Positions 1-6,005 of a stretch of DNA of 8,797 nucleotides are shown here, piece after piece. The notes under the pieces are model-generated. The model worked only from the letters and a program-made list of their open reading frames with translations. It was not told the origin of the DNA and did not search any database. How positions within the stretch are numbered: the first letter of the stretch is position 1; each line of letters starts with the position of its first letter. The DNA lies in assembly GCA_027592485.1 (NCBI GenBank), contig JAQCKL010000157.1, forward strand, positions 1-8,797, read 5' to 3'. Source of the stretch: Cyanobacteriota bacterium. GTDB lineage: Bacteria > Cyanobacteriota > Cyanobacteriia > Phormidesmidales > Phormidesmidaceae. Position numbers and translations under genes: made by a program.

Positions 1-1561
1 CCTAGAGTCCGCCTTTGAATATGCCTATGCGGTGCTGTGGCGCAACCTGGCCCAGGTGATTCAGCAGGACCTGCGGGTGGATGCCTACACCCATCTGCAA
101 AATCTTGATCTGGTCTATTTCGAAGACCGCAGCACCGGGCGGCTGATGGCGGTGCTCAACGATGACGTCAACCAGCTAGAGCGATTTTTAGATCGGGGGG
201 CGAGCGAAGTCCTGCAGGTGATCACCACGGTGATCTTGATTGGGGGTGCCTTTTTTGTGATGGCCCCAGGGGTAGCTTGGATGGCAATGTTGCCAATGCC
301 CTTCATTATTTGGGGGGCGATCGCCTTCCAAAAGCTGCTGGCCCCCCGCTACGGTGAAGTGCGGGAGCGGGTGAGTGTGCTGAATAGCCGTCTCTCCAAT
401 AACCTCAGCGGCATTCTCACCATCAAGAGCTTCACGGCGGAAACCTATGAAACCGAGCGGGTCCGTCAAGACAGTGAGCAGTATCGCCTCAGTAACCGCA
501 AGGCGATCGCCCTCAGCGCCGCCTTCATCCCCTTGATTCGCATCCTGATTTTGATTGGCTTTACCGCCACCCTGATCTATGGGGGGCTCTTGGCCGTCGC
601 CGGAGATTTGGCCGTGGGCACCTACAGTGTGCTAGTGTTCTTGACCCAGCGCTTACTCTGGCCGCTGACCCGCCTAGGGGACACCCTCGACCAATATCAA
701 CGGGCCATGGCTTCTACCCAACGGGCCTTAGATTTGCTGGATACCCCCATCACTCTGCATCCCGGCCAGCAGCGATTGCCGGTGAGCAACATCCAGGGGG
801 ATATTCGCTTTGAGGATGTCACCTTTGCCTATCGAGATCGAGCCCCAGTGGTGGAGCACCTCACCCTAAAGGTGCCTGCCGGGCAAACCATTGCCATTGT
901 GGGTTCCACCGGTTCCGGCAAAAGCACCCTGGTGAAGCTACTGCTGCGCTTCTATGAAGTGGATGGGGGCCGCATCACCTTGGATGGCCTCGATTTACGG
1001 GAACTGGATCCTGGGGATTTGCGCCAGGCGGTGGGGCTGGTCAGCCAAGACGTGTTTTTGTTCCATGGCACCGTCGCAGACAACATTGCCTATGGCTCCT
1101 TTGGGGCCACCGTCAGCCAAATTGAGCAGGCGGCCCGCATTGCTGAGGCCCATGACTTTATTGCGATGTTGCCCCAGGGCTACGACACCATCGTCGGAGA
1201 GCGGGGCCAAAAGCTTTCGGGGGGGCAACGGCAGCGGCTGGCGATCGCCCGTGCTGTGCTCAAAGATCCGCCGATTTTAGTCCTGGATGAAGCTACCTCA
1301 GCGGTGGACAACGAGACGGAGGCGGCGATCCAGCGTTCCTTAGAGAAAATTACTCAGGATCGGACGACGATCGCGATCGCCCATCGCCTCTCCACCATTC
1401 GCAATGCCGACTGCATCTATGTAATGGAGCAGGGGCAACTGGTGGAATCGGGCACTCACGAGGCGCTACTAGAGCGCAATGGCCTATACACCAGTCTTTG
1501 GCAGGTCCAAATGGGGATACGGGTCCCATCACCGACACCCTCAGGATCAGGACTCTATTAA
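1..1561 (+). CDS. ABC exporter, fused permease-ATPase half-transporter (5' end cut by window)
   Basis: This is an ATP-driven membrane exporter of the MsbA/multidrug type, in which one chain carries a six-helix transmembrane domain and a nucleotide-binding domain and works as a dimer. The frame is open from position 2, so the GTG at 32 is very unlikely to be the start; members are usually about 580-620 residues and roughly 70-100 are missing here. Counting residues from the codon at 32, hydrophobic segments lie at about 60-104 and 158-210. The ATPase domain follows with Walker A GSTGSGKST (291-299), a Q-loop in LVSQD (about 336-340), signature LSGGQ (395-399), Walker B ILVLDEA with D419/E420, and the switch histidine H451. 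All catalytic motifs are intact. The C-terminus ends in a short Pro/Ser/Gly tail. Substrate cannot be told: this family moves lipids, peptides or drugs, and no partner gene is visible. Confidence 0.93.
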   Translation, partial: LESAFEYAYAVLWRNLAQVIQQDLRVDAYTHLQNLDLVYFEDRSTGRLMAVLNDDVNQLERFLDRGASEVLQVITTVILIGGAFFVMAPGVAWMAMLPMPFIIWGAIAFQKLLAPRYGEVRERVSVLNSRLSNNLSGILTIKSFTAETYETERVRQDSEQYRLSNRKAIALSAAFIPLIRILILIGFTATLIYGGLLAVAGDLAVGTYSVLVFLTQRLLWPLTRLGDTLDQYQRAMASTQRALDLLDTPITLHPGQQRLPVSNIQGDIRFEDVTFAYRDRAPVVEHLTLKVPAGQTIAIVGSTGSGKSTLVKLLLRFYEVDGGRITLDGLDLRELDPGDLRQAVGLVSQDVFLFHGTVADNIAYGSFGATVSQIEQAARIAEAHDFIAMLPQGYDTIVGERGQKLSGGQRQRLAIARAVLKDPPILVLDEATSAVDNETEAAIQRSLEKITQDRTTIAIAHRLSTIRNADCIYVMEQGQLVESGTHEALLERNGLYTSLWQVQMGIRVPSPTPSGSGLY

Positions 1562-1578
1562 GACCGCAATATTCCCCT

Positions 1579-1606
1579 AGGGACAGCCGTGTCCCTGCAA
1601 CATTTT
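1579..1606 (+). terminator. Intrinsic-terminator-like hairpin after the ABC exporter
   Basis: Starting 18 nt after the exporter stop codon, AGGGACA (1579-1585) pairs perfectly with TGTCCCT (1590-1596) across a GCCG tetraloop. A short T run (CATTTTG) follows at 1601-1607. The stem is only 7 bp and the T tract is short, so termination may be partial. Its position between two separately promoted genes supports the call. Confidence 0.5.
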
Positions 1607-1667
1607 GATTGTCCGTGTTATTTGATTCGCGTTCCGAAGTCAAAAATGCGATCGCCAGCCAGCCTAA

Positions 1668-1687
1668 CCGCTATCATTCTCAATAAG
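1668..1687. promoter_or_regulatory. Distal Fur-box-like element upstream of furA
   Basis: CCGCTATCATTCTCAATAAG is an 18/20 match to the element at 1716-1735, 48 bp further on in the same orientation. Read on the minus strand it matches about 10 of 19 positions of the classical Fur consensus GATAATGATAATCATTATC, the usual range for weak cyanobacterial iron boxes. That two copies flank the promoter of a fur gene suggests autoregulation. This is inferred; no binding data are available. Confidence 0.45.
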
Positions 1688-1696
1688 CCGTAGCTA

Positions 1697-1725
1697 TTGC
1701 AAAAGACCTAGGGCTCCGCTATTAT
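1697..1725 (+). promoter_or_regulatory. Sigma70-type promoter of furA
   Basis: A -35 hexamer TTGCAA (1697-1702) and a -10 hexamer TATTAT (1720-1725) are separated by exactly 17 bp. A transcript would start near 1732, leaving a leader of about 33 nt before the ATG at 1765. The -10 lies inside the proximal Fur-box-like element, so an occupied box would block RNA polymerase. A start at about 1732 would also rule out the upstream in-frame TTG at 1738 as a well-placed translation start. Confidence 0.55.
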
Positions 1726-1735
1726 TCTCATTAAG
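1716..1735. promoter_or_regulatory. Proximal Fur-box-like element overlapping the furA -10
   Basis: CCGCTATTATTCTCATTAAG; its complement contains AATGAGAATAAT, close to natural iron boxes, with about 11 of 19 matches to the classical consensus. It covers the -10 hexamer and the likely transcription start, an arrangement typical of repression by a metal-loaded Fur dimer. It is the better of the two copies. Regulation by another Fur paralogue (Zur or PerR) cannot be excluded. Confidence 0.5.
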
Positions 1736-1764
1736 TATTGCTTGTTGATTATTTCCCCCTGCTT

Positions 1765-2220
1765 ATGGCCACCTATACCCCCACAGCAATGAAGGCTGAG
1801 CTGAATGAGCGGGGATGGCGCATGACCCCCCAGCGGGAAATCATTCTGGAGACTTTTCAGAATCTGCCGAAGGGGGATCACCTCAGCGCTGAGGATCTCT
1901 GTGAATTAATGAAGGAAAAGGGAGAACCCATCAGTCTCTCGACGATTTACCGTAATGTGAAGCTGATGGCCCGCATGGGCATCGTTCGAGAATTGGAGCT
2001 AGCTGAGGGGCAAAAGCGCTACGAAATCAACCAACCGGCCCCCCACCACCACCACCATTTAATCTGTGTCCGCTGCAATAAAACCATCGAATTTCGCAAC
2101 GACTCGGTGCTCAAGGTGGGGGCCAAAACCGCCCAGAAATCCGGCTACCAATTGTTAGATTGCCAACTGATGATCCATGCCGTCTGTCCCACCTGCCAGC
2201 GATCGATCACGCCTTTATAG
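1765..2220 (+). CDS. furA: FurA, ferric uptake regulator
   Basis: This is a cytoplasmic Fe(II)-responsive repressor and global regulator that acts as a dimer on iron boxes. The ATG at 1765 gives 151 residues and a family-typical N-terminus (MATYTPTAMKAELNERGW); an in-frame TTG at 1738 would add nine unrelated residues. The winged helix carries the recognition segment SLSTIYRNVKLMARMG (from about residue 57). The metal-binding region has PHHHHH (93-98), C101-x2-C104, C133, and C141-x2-C144. These cysteines match, as I recall, the pattern of Anabaena FurA, where they have been linked to redox and haem sensing. That favours FurA over the cyanobacterial Zur or PerR paralogues. The gene is likely monocistronic and likely self-regulated through the two boxes upstream. 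No strong Shine-Dalgarno is seen. Confidence 0.93.
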   Translation: MATYTPTAMKAELNERGWRMTPQREIILETFQNLPKGDHLSAEDLCELMKEKGEPISLSTIYRNVKLMARMGIVRELELAEGQKRYEINQPAPHHHHHLICVRCNKTIEFRNDSVLKVGAKTAQKSGYQLLDCQLMIHAVCPTCQRSITPL

Positions 2221-2269
2221 GCCATGGCGCAAGGCGTATTCCACTAGGCGGGACATTGTCCTAGGGCAA

Positions 2270-2320
2270 GAATTCAGGAGTCAGGAGTCAGGAGCCTTGC
2301 GCTTACTGAATTCTGGCTCC
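2270..2320. repeat. STRR-like heptamer repeat TCAGGAG x3 within an inverted repeat
   Basis: TCAGGAG occurs three times head to tail at 2274-2294. GAATTCAG (2270-2277) is matched by CTGAATTC (2306-2313), and GGAGCC (2291-2296) by GGCTCC (2315-2320), so the block can also fold. Short tandemly repeated heptamers of this kind are a known feature of cyanobacterial intergenic DNA. No function can be read from the sequence. Confidence 0.7.
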
Positions 2321-2369
2321 TAGCTTCCTTCTCCAACCGATTTTCCCGGCTTAAATTACAGGCATGGCG

Positions 2370-2403
2370 GCCTTGCCCATAAAGGCAAGCCTATGGGCAA
2401 GGC
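2370..2403. repeat. Perfect 12-bp inverted repeat
   Basis: GCCTTGCCCATA (2370-2381) and TATGGGCAAGGC (2392-2403) are exact reverse complements around a 10-nt loop. A competing shorter hairpin is possible, CTTGCC (2372-2377) with GGCAAG (2384-2389). No T run follows on either strand, so it is not a standard intrinsic terminator. It could still end or stabilise furA or cyclophilin transcripts, or be part of a small repeat element. Confidence 0.65.
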
Positions 2404-2431
2404 GATTTCTGAGCAAGAATTCACCTCCCGC

Positions 2432-2506
2432 CTATGATGGTCAAAGGCCTTTGCTGCTGCCCATTTTTGACCCTGTTGATGGGCACGCAAGCTTTGCCCA
2501 TCATAG
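2432..2506. repeat. Nested, mutually exclusive inverted repeats
   Basis: CTATGATGG (2432-2440) is the reverse complement of CCATCATAG (2498-2506). GATGGGCA (2478-2485) pairs with TGCCCATC (2495-2502), and GGTCAAA (2439-2445) with TTTGACC (2466-2472). The first and second pairings compete for 2498-2502, and the first and third compete for 2439-2440, so one transcript could adopt either of two folds. Function is unknown. Confidence 0.55.
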
Positions 2507-2631
2507 CTTTGGTGTTTGTCGGGGTAACCGTTCCACGCCCCATTCTGATTGAGCTTGTCGTCAGTCTTTCAGACAGGCTGCGCCAACGGGGAGCGTCTAG
2601 CCATACCCAAAGGACTGGCTACGGTACATGC

Positions 2632-3777
2632 TTAGGGCTCCACTAAGTTTTCTAAGCCATCCACGACCTTAGCCGACAGAATGGAATCCTCTTGGTTGAG
2701 CTTGTCCAGGACATCCTTACCATCGGTGACATAGCCAAACACCGCATAGCGACCATCCAGTAAATTTAGGCCTGCTGGCGTCAATTCAGGCTCAAACAAA
2801 AAGAAGAAGAACTGAGACGAACCGCCATCGGGTTCTCCGCCGGGACGGGCCATGCCCAGGGTGCCAAAGGCTGAGAAGGGTAGGGCCGGTGCTTCTAAAT
2901 ACATCCCCAACGATTCAAACGTCGCGCCGTAAATGGGCTCAGTCTCCCCCTTGACCAAAATCTCTAGGGGAATCGCCCGATACTCACCGGTTTTGGGATC
3001 GATAAAGCCGTCATCGGGTCCCGGCGGATCCCCCGTCTGCAGCACATAGTTATCTTCAGCGCGGATAAAGGGCATGCCATCGTAAAAGCCCCGCTGCACT
3101 AAATCCACAAAATTACCCGCTGTCACCGGGGCATTGTAGCCATCGATGACCGCAGTGAGGGTGCCTCGGGTGGTTTCAAAGGCTACGGTGGCGCGGCCTT
3201 TGAGTTGGGGGAGGTAGCTGTACTCCTCCGGCACCTCAAAGGGAAATCCATCCACCATTAGGGCTTCGATCGCCCCCACCGTATCTAGCAAAGTCGCCCG
3301 CTGTTGCCAAACGCCGGATTTATCCTTGGCATCCACAATGCCATCCATGGCTTCTAGACCCGTTTTGAGGTCCGTGAGCAGTTGTTCTGCCTGGGGCTGC
3401 TTCGCGGTTGGCACGGCTGCCAAGATGGCGGGCGATCGCCGTTCCAGAAACTGGCTGGTTTTCTGGGTTTCCCGTTTGATCGGTCCCCAACGTTTACTCC
3501 GCAGCCATTCCGATAGCCCTTCGATATTGCCTTGAATCTTGCGAATCTCCTGATTCTCAATCGGCAAGCCATAGCGCAGTAGGGCCTTGCCATCCGTAAT
3601 CGCATTCCCTGGTGGCAGATAAGCCACCAAGGGTGCAGGCAAGGGACTGGCTACCGCAGCCGTACCCAACTGCCCTCCCCCGACCATCAGGGCTAATCCG
3701 GTCCAGAACAGGGGCACCAAGAGGGTGACCGCCAGCGATCGCATGAATCGTTGCATGGGGAGTGGGGTGGAAATCAC
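2632..3777 (-). CDS. Secreted cyclophilin-type peptidyl-prolyl isomerase, CYP38/TLP40-like
   Basis: This is probably a thylakoid-lumen or periplasmic protein of the CYP38/TLP40 class, which supports photosystem II assembly in plants. An N-terminal signal peptide has a basic start (MQRFMRS), a hydrophobic core at about 15-33 and a likely AVA|S cleavage at 43/44. A helical region (about 60-180) follows, the family's PsbQ-like bundle, then a cyclophilin fold (about 195-375) with VLQTGDP, GTLGMA and SSQFFFF. Family members often have weak or no isomerase activity. The GTG at 3777 gives 381 residues; an ATG at 3756 (residue 8) also leaves a good signal peptide. An AAGGAGGT Shine-Dalgarno at 3801-3808 sits 23 nt from the GTG, too far for direct use, with a tiny leader ORF between. 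The gene diverges from efp. Confidence 0.88.
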   Translation of the reverse strand: MISTPLPMQRFMRSLAVTLLVPLFWTGLALMVGGGQLGTAAVASPLPAPLVAYLPPGNAITDGKALLRYGLPIENQEIRKIQGNIEGLSEWLRSKRWGPIKRETQKTSQFLERRSPAILAAVPTAKQPQAEQLLTDLKTGLEAMDGIVDAKDKSGVWQQRATLLDTVGAIEALMVDGFPFEVPEEYSYLPQLKGRATVAFETTRGTLTAVIDGYNAPVTAGNFVDLVQRGFYDGMPFIRAEDNYVLQTGDPPGPDDGFIDPKTGEYRAIPLEILVKGETEPIYGATFESLGMYLEAPALPFSAFGTLGMARPGGEPDGGSSQFFFFLFEPELTPAGLNLLDGRYAVFGYVTDGKDVLDKLNQEDSILSAKVVDGLENLVEP

Positions 3778-3791
3778 GGTGTGAACGTCAC
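3774..3791 (-). other. Possible five-codon leader ORF coupled to the cyclophilin start
   Basis: On the minus strand GTG ACG TTC ACA CCG TGA would encode M-T-F-T-P. Its TGA overlaps the cyclophilin GTG in the four bases GTGA, the classical layout for translational coupling. A strong Shine-Dalgarno lies 9 nt upstream of this GTG, which is ideal spacing. No start codon in the cyclophilin frame lies between the Shine-Dalgarno and 3777. It may be chance if translation really starts at the ATG at 3756. Confidence 0.3.
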
Positions 3792-3800
3792 GGTATAGGA

Positions 3801-3808
3801 ACCTCCTT
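3801..3808 (-). promoter_or_regulatory. Strong Shine-Dalgarno AAGGAGGT
   Basis: The minus strand reads AAGGAGGT, a full match to the anti-Shine-Dalgarno core and the strongest such site I see in the window. It lies 9 nt from the leader GTG (3791) and 23 nt from the cyclophilin GTG (3777). That it exists in a genome segment where other genes lack strong sites suggests a deliberate role in initiating the cyclophilin message. Confidence 0.5.
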
Positions 3809-3826
3809 CGATCTTGCCACAGGGCG

Positions 3827-3854
3827 GTTCATCTCGGGTTTCATCCCGATGAAC
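3827..3854. repeat. Bulged inverted repeat between the cyclophilin and efp genes
   Basis: GTTCATCTCGGG (3827-3838) pairs with CCCGATGAAC (3845-3854), giving a 10-bp stem with a 2-nt bulge and a TTTCAT loop. It lies upstream of the predicted efp promoter and upstream of the cyclophilin Shine-Dalgarno, so it could be in the cyclophilin 5' leader or be a protein-binding site. There is no T tract. Confidence 0.45.
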
Positions 3855-3865
3855 TGTTCTCTCTG

Positions 3866-3893
3866 TTGGGAAGTTCCGACTGGGCGGTAAAAT
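3866..3893 (+). promoter_or_regulatory. Putative efp promoter
   Basis: TTGGGA (3866-3871) and TAAAAT (3888-3893) are separated by 16 bp. A transcript starting near 3900 would give a leader of about 28 nt before the ATG at 3928. The first two bases of the upstream in-frame ATG at 3892 fall in the -10 hexamer, which argues against it as the start. The -35 is only a partial match. Confidence 0.4.
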
Positions 3894-3927
3894 GAATTGC
3901 CGATTATTCCAACCCAGAAGTAGCCAG

Positions 3928-4488
3928 ATGATTTCCAGTAATGACTTTCGCACCGGTGTCAGCATTGAGCTGGATGGATCTGTATGGCGGGTGGTGGAGG
4001 TTCTCCATGTCAAGCCCGGTAAAGGATCTGCCTTTGTTCGCACTAAATTAAAAAATGTGCAGGGAGGCAACGTAATTGAAAAGACCTTTCGGGCCGGTGA
4101 AACCGTTCCCCAGGCCAACCTGGAAAAGAAGAATATGCAGCACACCTACCGGGACGGCGATGACCTGGTCTTCATGGATATGGAAACCTATGAAGAGGTG
4201 CGTATGACTGCGGCTCAAGTCGGAGCCAGGGTCAAGTACCTGAGGGAGGAAATGGAAGTCAATGTGGTGCGCTGGGGCGAAAAGATTTTAGAGGTGGAAT
4301 TGCCCAACTCTGTGGTTCTCGAAGTCACCCAAACTGACCCAGGGGTGAAAGGCGATACCGCCACTGGTGGGACTAAGCCAGCCATTGTGGAAACCGGTGC
4401 CCAGGTGATGGTGCCTCTGTTCATCAGCATTGGTGAGCGGATTAAGATTGATACCCGTTCTGACTCCTATCTGGGACGGGAGTCTTAA
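3928..4488 (+). CDS. efp: Translation elongation factor P
   Basis: EF-P binds between the P and E sites of the ribosome and relieves stalling at polyproline stretches. The ATG at 3928 gives 186 residues, the normal size, and the canonical start MISSNDFRTG; an in-frame ATG at 3892 would add 12 atypical residues and overlaps the predicted -10. The N-terminal KOW-like domain carries the loop KPGKGSAF, with the tip lysine at residue 32, the position that is modified or functionally critical in other bacteria. Two OB domains follow, with GERIKIDTRSDSYLGR at the C-terminus as in the family. No EpmA/EpmB gene is visible here, so the modification state is unknown. accB lies 87 nt downstream on the same strand, a pairing common in cyanobacteria, and no clear terminator separates them, so co-transcription is likely. 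Confidence 0.97.
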   Translation: MISSNDFRTGVSIELDGSVWRVVEVLHVKPGKGSAFVRTKLKNVQGGNVIEKTFRAGETVPQANLEKKNMQHTYRDGDDLVFMDMETYEEVRMTAAQVGARVKYLREEMEVNVVRWGEKILEVELPNSVVLEVTQTDPGVKGDTATGGTKPAIVETGAQVMVPLFISIGERIKIDTRSDSYLGRES

Positions 4489-4575
4489 GCTGTTGCCTGA
4501 ACAACAGTCCGGATAAATGGCCGGATCGATGGGACAACTCGGCATTATTAGTGAACGCTGCTGGCAGAGCAGGGA

Positions 4576-5064
4576 GTGCAATTGGTGGATTTAAACGTTA
4601 GTGAGTTACGGGAGTTGGTGGCAGCCCTAAATCAAACCGATATTTCAGAGCTCATTCTGAAAAGCGGTGATTTTGAGCTGACCCTACGGAAGCCAGGGGC
4701 AATGACCGTGGTGGCGGCCCCTGCCCCTGAGGTAGCCGTTCCAGTGGTCGCGGCCCCGGCTCCGGCAACAACACCTGCCGCGCCCGCTTCTGCCCCGGTA
4801 CCCCCGCCCACCGTGGACCCCAACTTAGTGGAAATCACCTCTCCCATGGTGGGGACTTTTTACCGCTCTCCGGCCCCCGATGAAGCCGTCTTTGTGGAAC
4901 AGGGCGATCGCATCAAAACGGGGCAAACCGTCTGCATCATCGAAGCCATGAAGCTGATGAACGAGCTGGAAGCGGAGATCAGCGGCGAGATTGTCGAAAT
5001 TTTGGTAGAAAACGCCCAGCCGGTAGAATTTGGCCAGCCCTTGATGCGGGTCCGCACCAGCTAA
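4576..5064 (+). CDS. accB: Biotin carboxyl carrier protein of acetyl-CoA carboxylase
   Basis: This is the biotin-bearing subunit of acetyl-CoA carboxylase, which shuttles a carboxyl group between biotin carboxylase and carboxyltransferase in the first step of fatty acid synthesis. At 162 residues it is family-typical. A conserved N-terminal helix region (LRELVAALNQTDISEL) leads to an Ala/Pro-rich flexible linker (about 48-78) and a biotinyl domain (about 83-160) with SPMVGTF and the EAMKLMNE site; K126 is the biotinylated lysine. The start is uncertain: GTG at 4576, TTG at 4582 or GTG at 4585. AGGGAG at 4571-4576 abuts the first candidate but lies 5-8 nt before the others, so initiation at 4582 or 4585 is quite plausible. 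The stop overlaps the convergent membrane-protein gene by 4 bp. Confidence 0.96.
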   Translation: MQLVDLNVSELRELVAALNQTDISELILKSGDFELTLRKPGAMTVVAAPAPEVAVPVVAAPAPATTPAAPASAPVPPPTVDPNLVEITSPMVGTFYRSPAPDEAVFVEQGDRIKTGQTVCIIEAMKLMNELEAEISGEIVEILVENAQPVEFGQPLMRVRTS

Positions 5065-6005
5065 TACTTGCGCTTCGGGTCTAGGCGGCTACGGCTGCCT
5101 AAGAGATGGGCATAGACATAGGTCATCTCACTGCCCAGCAACAAAATTTGGAAGGTCAGAAAGATCCACAGCATCAGGATCATGACGCTGCCAATTACCC
5201 CATAGGACAGGAACTGCTCTCCCATTTGGATAATGCTGTTGCTGACGAGGTGTTGTAGCAGCATAAATAGCCCCGTGGACACAACCCCCCCCAGCCACAC
5301 ATCCCGCCAGGCGATACGGGTACTGGGCAAAACCTTAAACAGCACCATCAGCACCATCGACAGGATCAAATAAGTGGTGAGCCCTTGGAGGGTCCGCAAT
5401 AGCAGCAGATCATCTAATTGGGTAAACTTCACAACGTTGTCCAAATTGAGGATCAGATCCAGAATGACCTCAATCACAATCTTGGAAACCAAGGACACCA
5501 CCATCAAGGCTGCACTGCTAAACACCAGCACAAAAGCCAAGAAACGATTGCGTAAGAACGTATTTATCGCTGACTGGATGCCCGAGCCGTGGGTTGCCGC
5601 CAGATGGACATGCCAAATTTTATTCATGGCTCGGGTCAAAGCTCCAAACACACTGCTGGCGGTGAAAAATACGAGTAGGAAGCTGACAATCCCAGCACTG
5701 ACACTGTTGCGGTTCAGGTGGAGCAAGGTGTCTTTGACAAGGGTGTGAGCCGCAGGCGGCAGGCTGCTCTGGGAGAAGTCCAGCACTTGGTCATAGACCT
5801 GGCTGGTCGGGCCGATAAAAGCGCCAAAGACACTCAACACCACCAAAAAAATTGGAAATAATGAAAACAGGGCGTAATAAGACAGGGCTGCGCCAATCTC
5901 CCAGCATTCATCCCGCTGCCATTTCATCACCGTTTGGACAATGAGGACCACCGGTTTAGATTTCAGCAGTTGAAGGCCAGGGGCTTTTTTGAGCTTTTCT
6001 AACAC
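5061..6005 (-). CDS. YihY/BrkB-family inner-membrane protein
   Basis: This is a polytopic membrane protein of the YihY/virulence-factor BrkB family (once annotated as RNase BN, a role now assigned elsewhere). At 314 residues it has the expected size. About six hydrophobic segments are visible, around residues 37-64, 99-123, 150-180, 203-226, 234-256 and 267-294. The family hallmark is the first segment, ALSYYALFSLFP, preceded by a basic/amphipathic stretch, and YGVIGSVMILMLW appears near the end. The C-terminus is basic (LDPKRKY). The function of the family is unresolved; transport or envelope roles have been suggested. The start is GTG at 6005 with no strong Shine-Dalgarno. It converges on accB, sharing the four bases CTAA. 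Confidence 0.88.
   Translation of the reverse strand: MLEKLKKAPGLQLLKSKPVVLIVQTVMKWQRDECWEIGAALSYYALFSLFPIFLVVLSVFGAFIGPTSQVYDQVLDFSQSSLPPAAHTLVKDTLLHLNRNSVSAGIVSFLLVFFTASSVFGALTRAMNKIWHVHLAATHGSGIQSAINTFLRNRFLAFVLVFSSAALMVVSLVSKIVIEVILDLILNLDNVVKFTQLDDLLLLRTLQGLTTYLILSMVLMVLFKVLPSTRIAWRDVWLGGVVSTGLFMLLQHLVSNSIIQMGEQFLSYGVIGSVMILMLWIFLTFQILLLGSEMTYVYAHLLGSRSRLDPKRKY

Larger units (their letters stand above)
2221..2631. other. Repeat-rich intergenic region, no convincing gene
   Basis: This 411-bp stretch lies between the convergent furA and cyclophilin genes. Short open frames exist (2364-2552 and 2434-2646), but they resemble no family I know and their codons run through palindromes. The first part (2270-2320) has a heptamer repeat hairpin. 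The middle (2370-2506) has several inverted repeats built on TGCCCAT units. The last part (about 2540-2631) includes a stretch reading DRLRQRGASS in one frame, a phrase I recall from many spurious small cyanobacterial ORFs, so it may be a dispersed repeat or a decayed remnant. A 3' UTR, small RNA or degenerate miniature element are all possible. Confidence 0.5.

Noticed and set aside
1350..1643. Minus-strand open frame over the ABC exporter end and furA leader
   Set aside because: It is antisense to the conserved ATPase domain, with composition explained by the complementary coding strand.
2234..2264. CTAGG...CCTAG inverted repeat after furA as its terminator
   Set aside because: The pairing needs a 3-nt bulge and leaves almost no loop, and no T run follows.
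2364..2646. Two overlapping short plus-strand open frames (2364-2552 and 2434-2646) as small genes
   Set aside because: They run through inverted repeats, show no recognisable domain, lack a convincing ribosome site, and one runs into the antisense 3' end of the cyclophilin gene.
3774..4145. 123-codon minus-strand frame across the efp start
   Set aside because: It is antisense to the conserved EF-P N-terminal domain. Only its last five codons matter, as the possible leader ORF.
4509..4526. TCCGG/CCGGA inverted repeat after efp as a terminator
   Set aside because: The stem is only 5 bp with an 8-nt loop and no T tract follows, and efp-accB co-transcription is likely.
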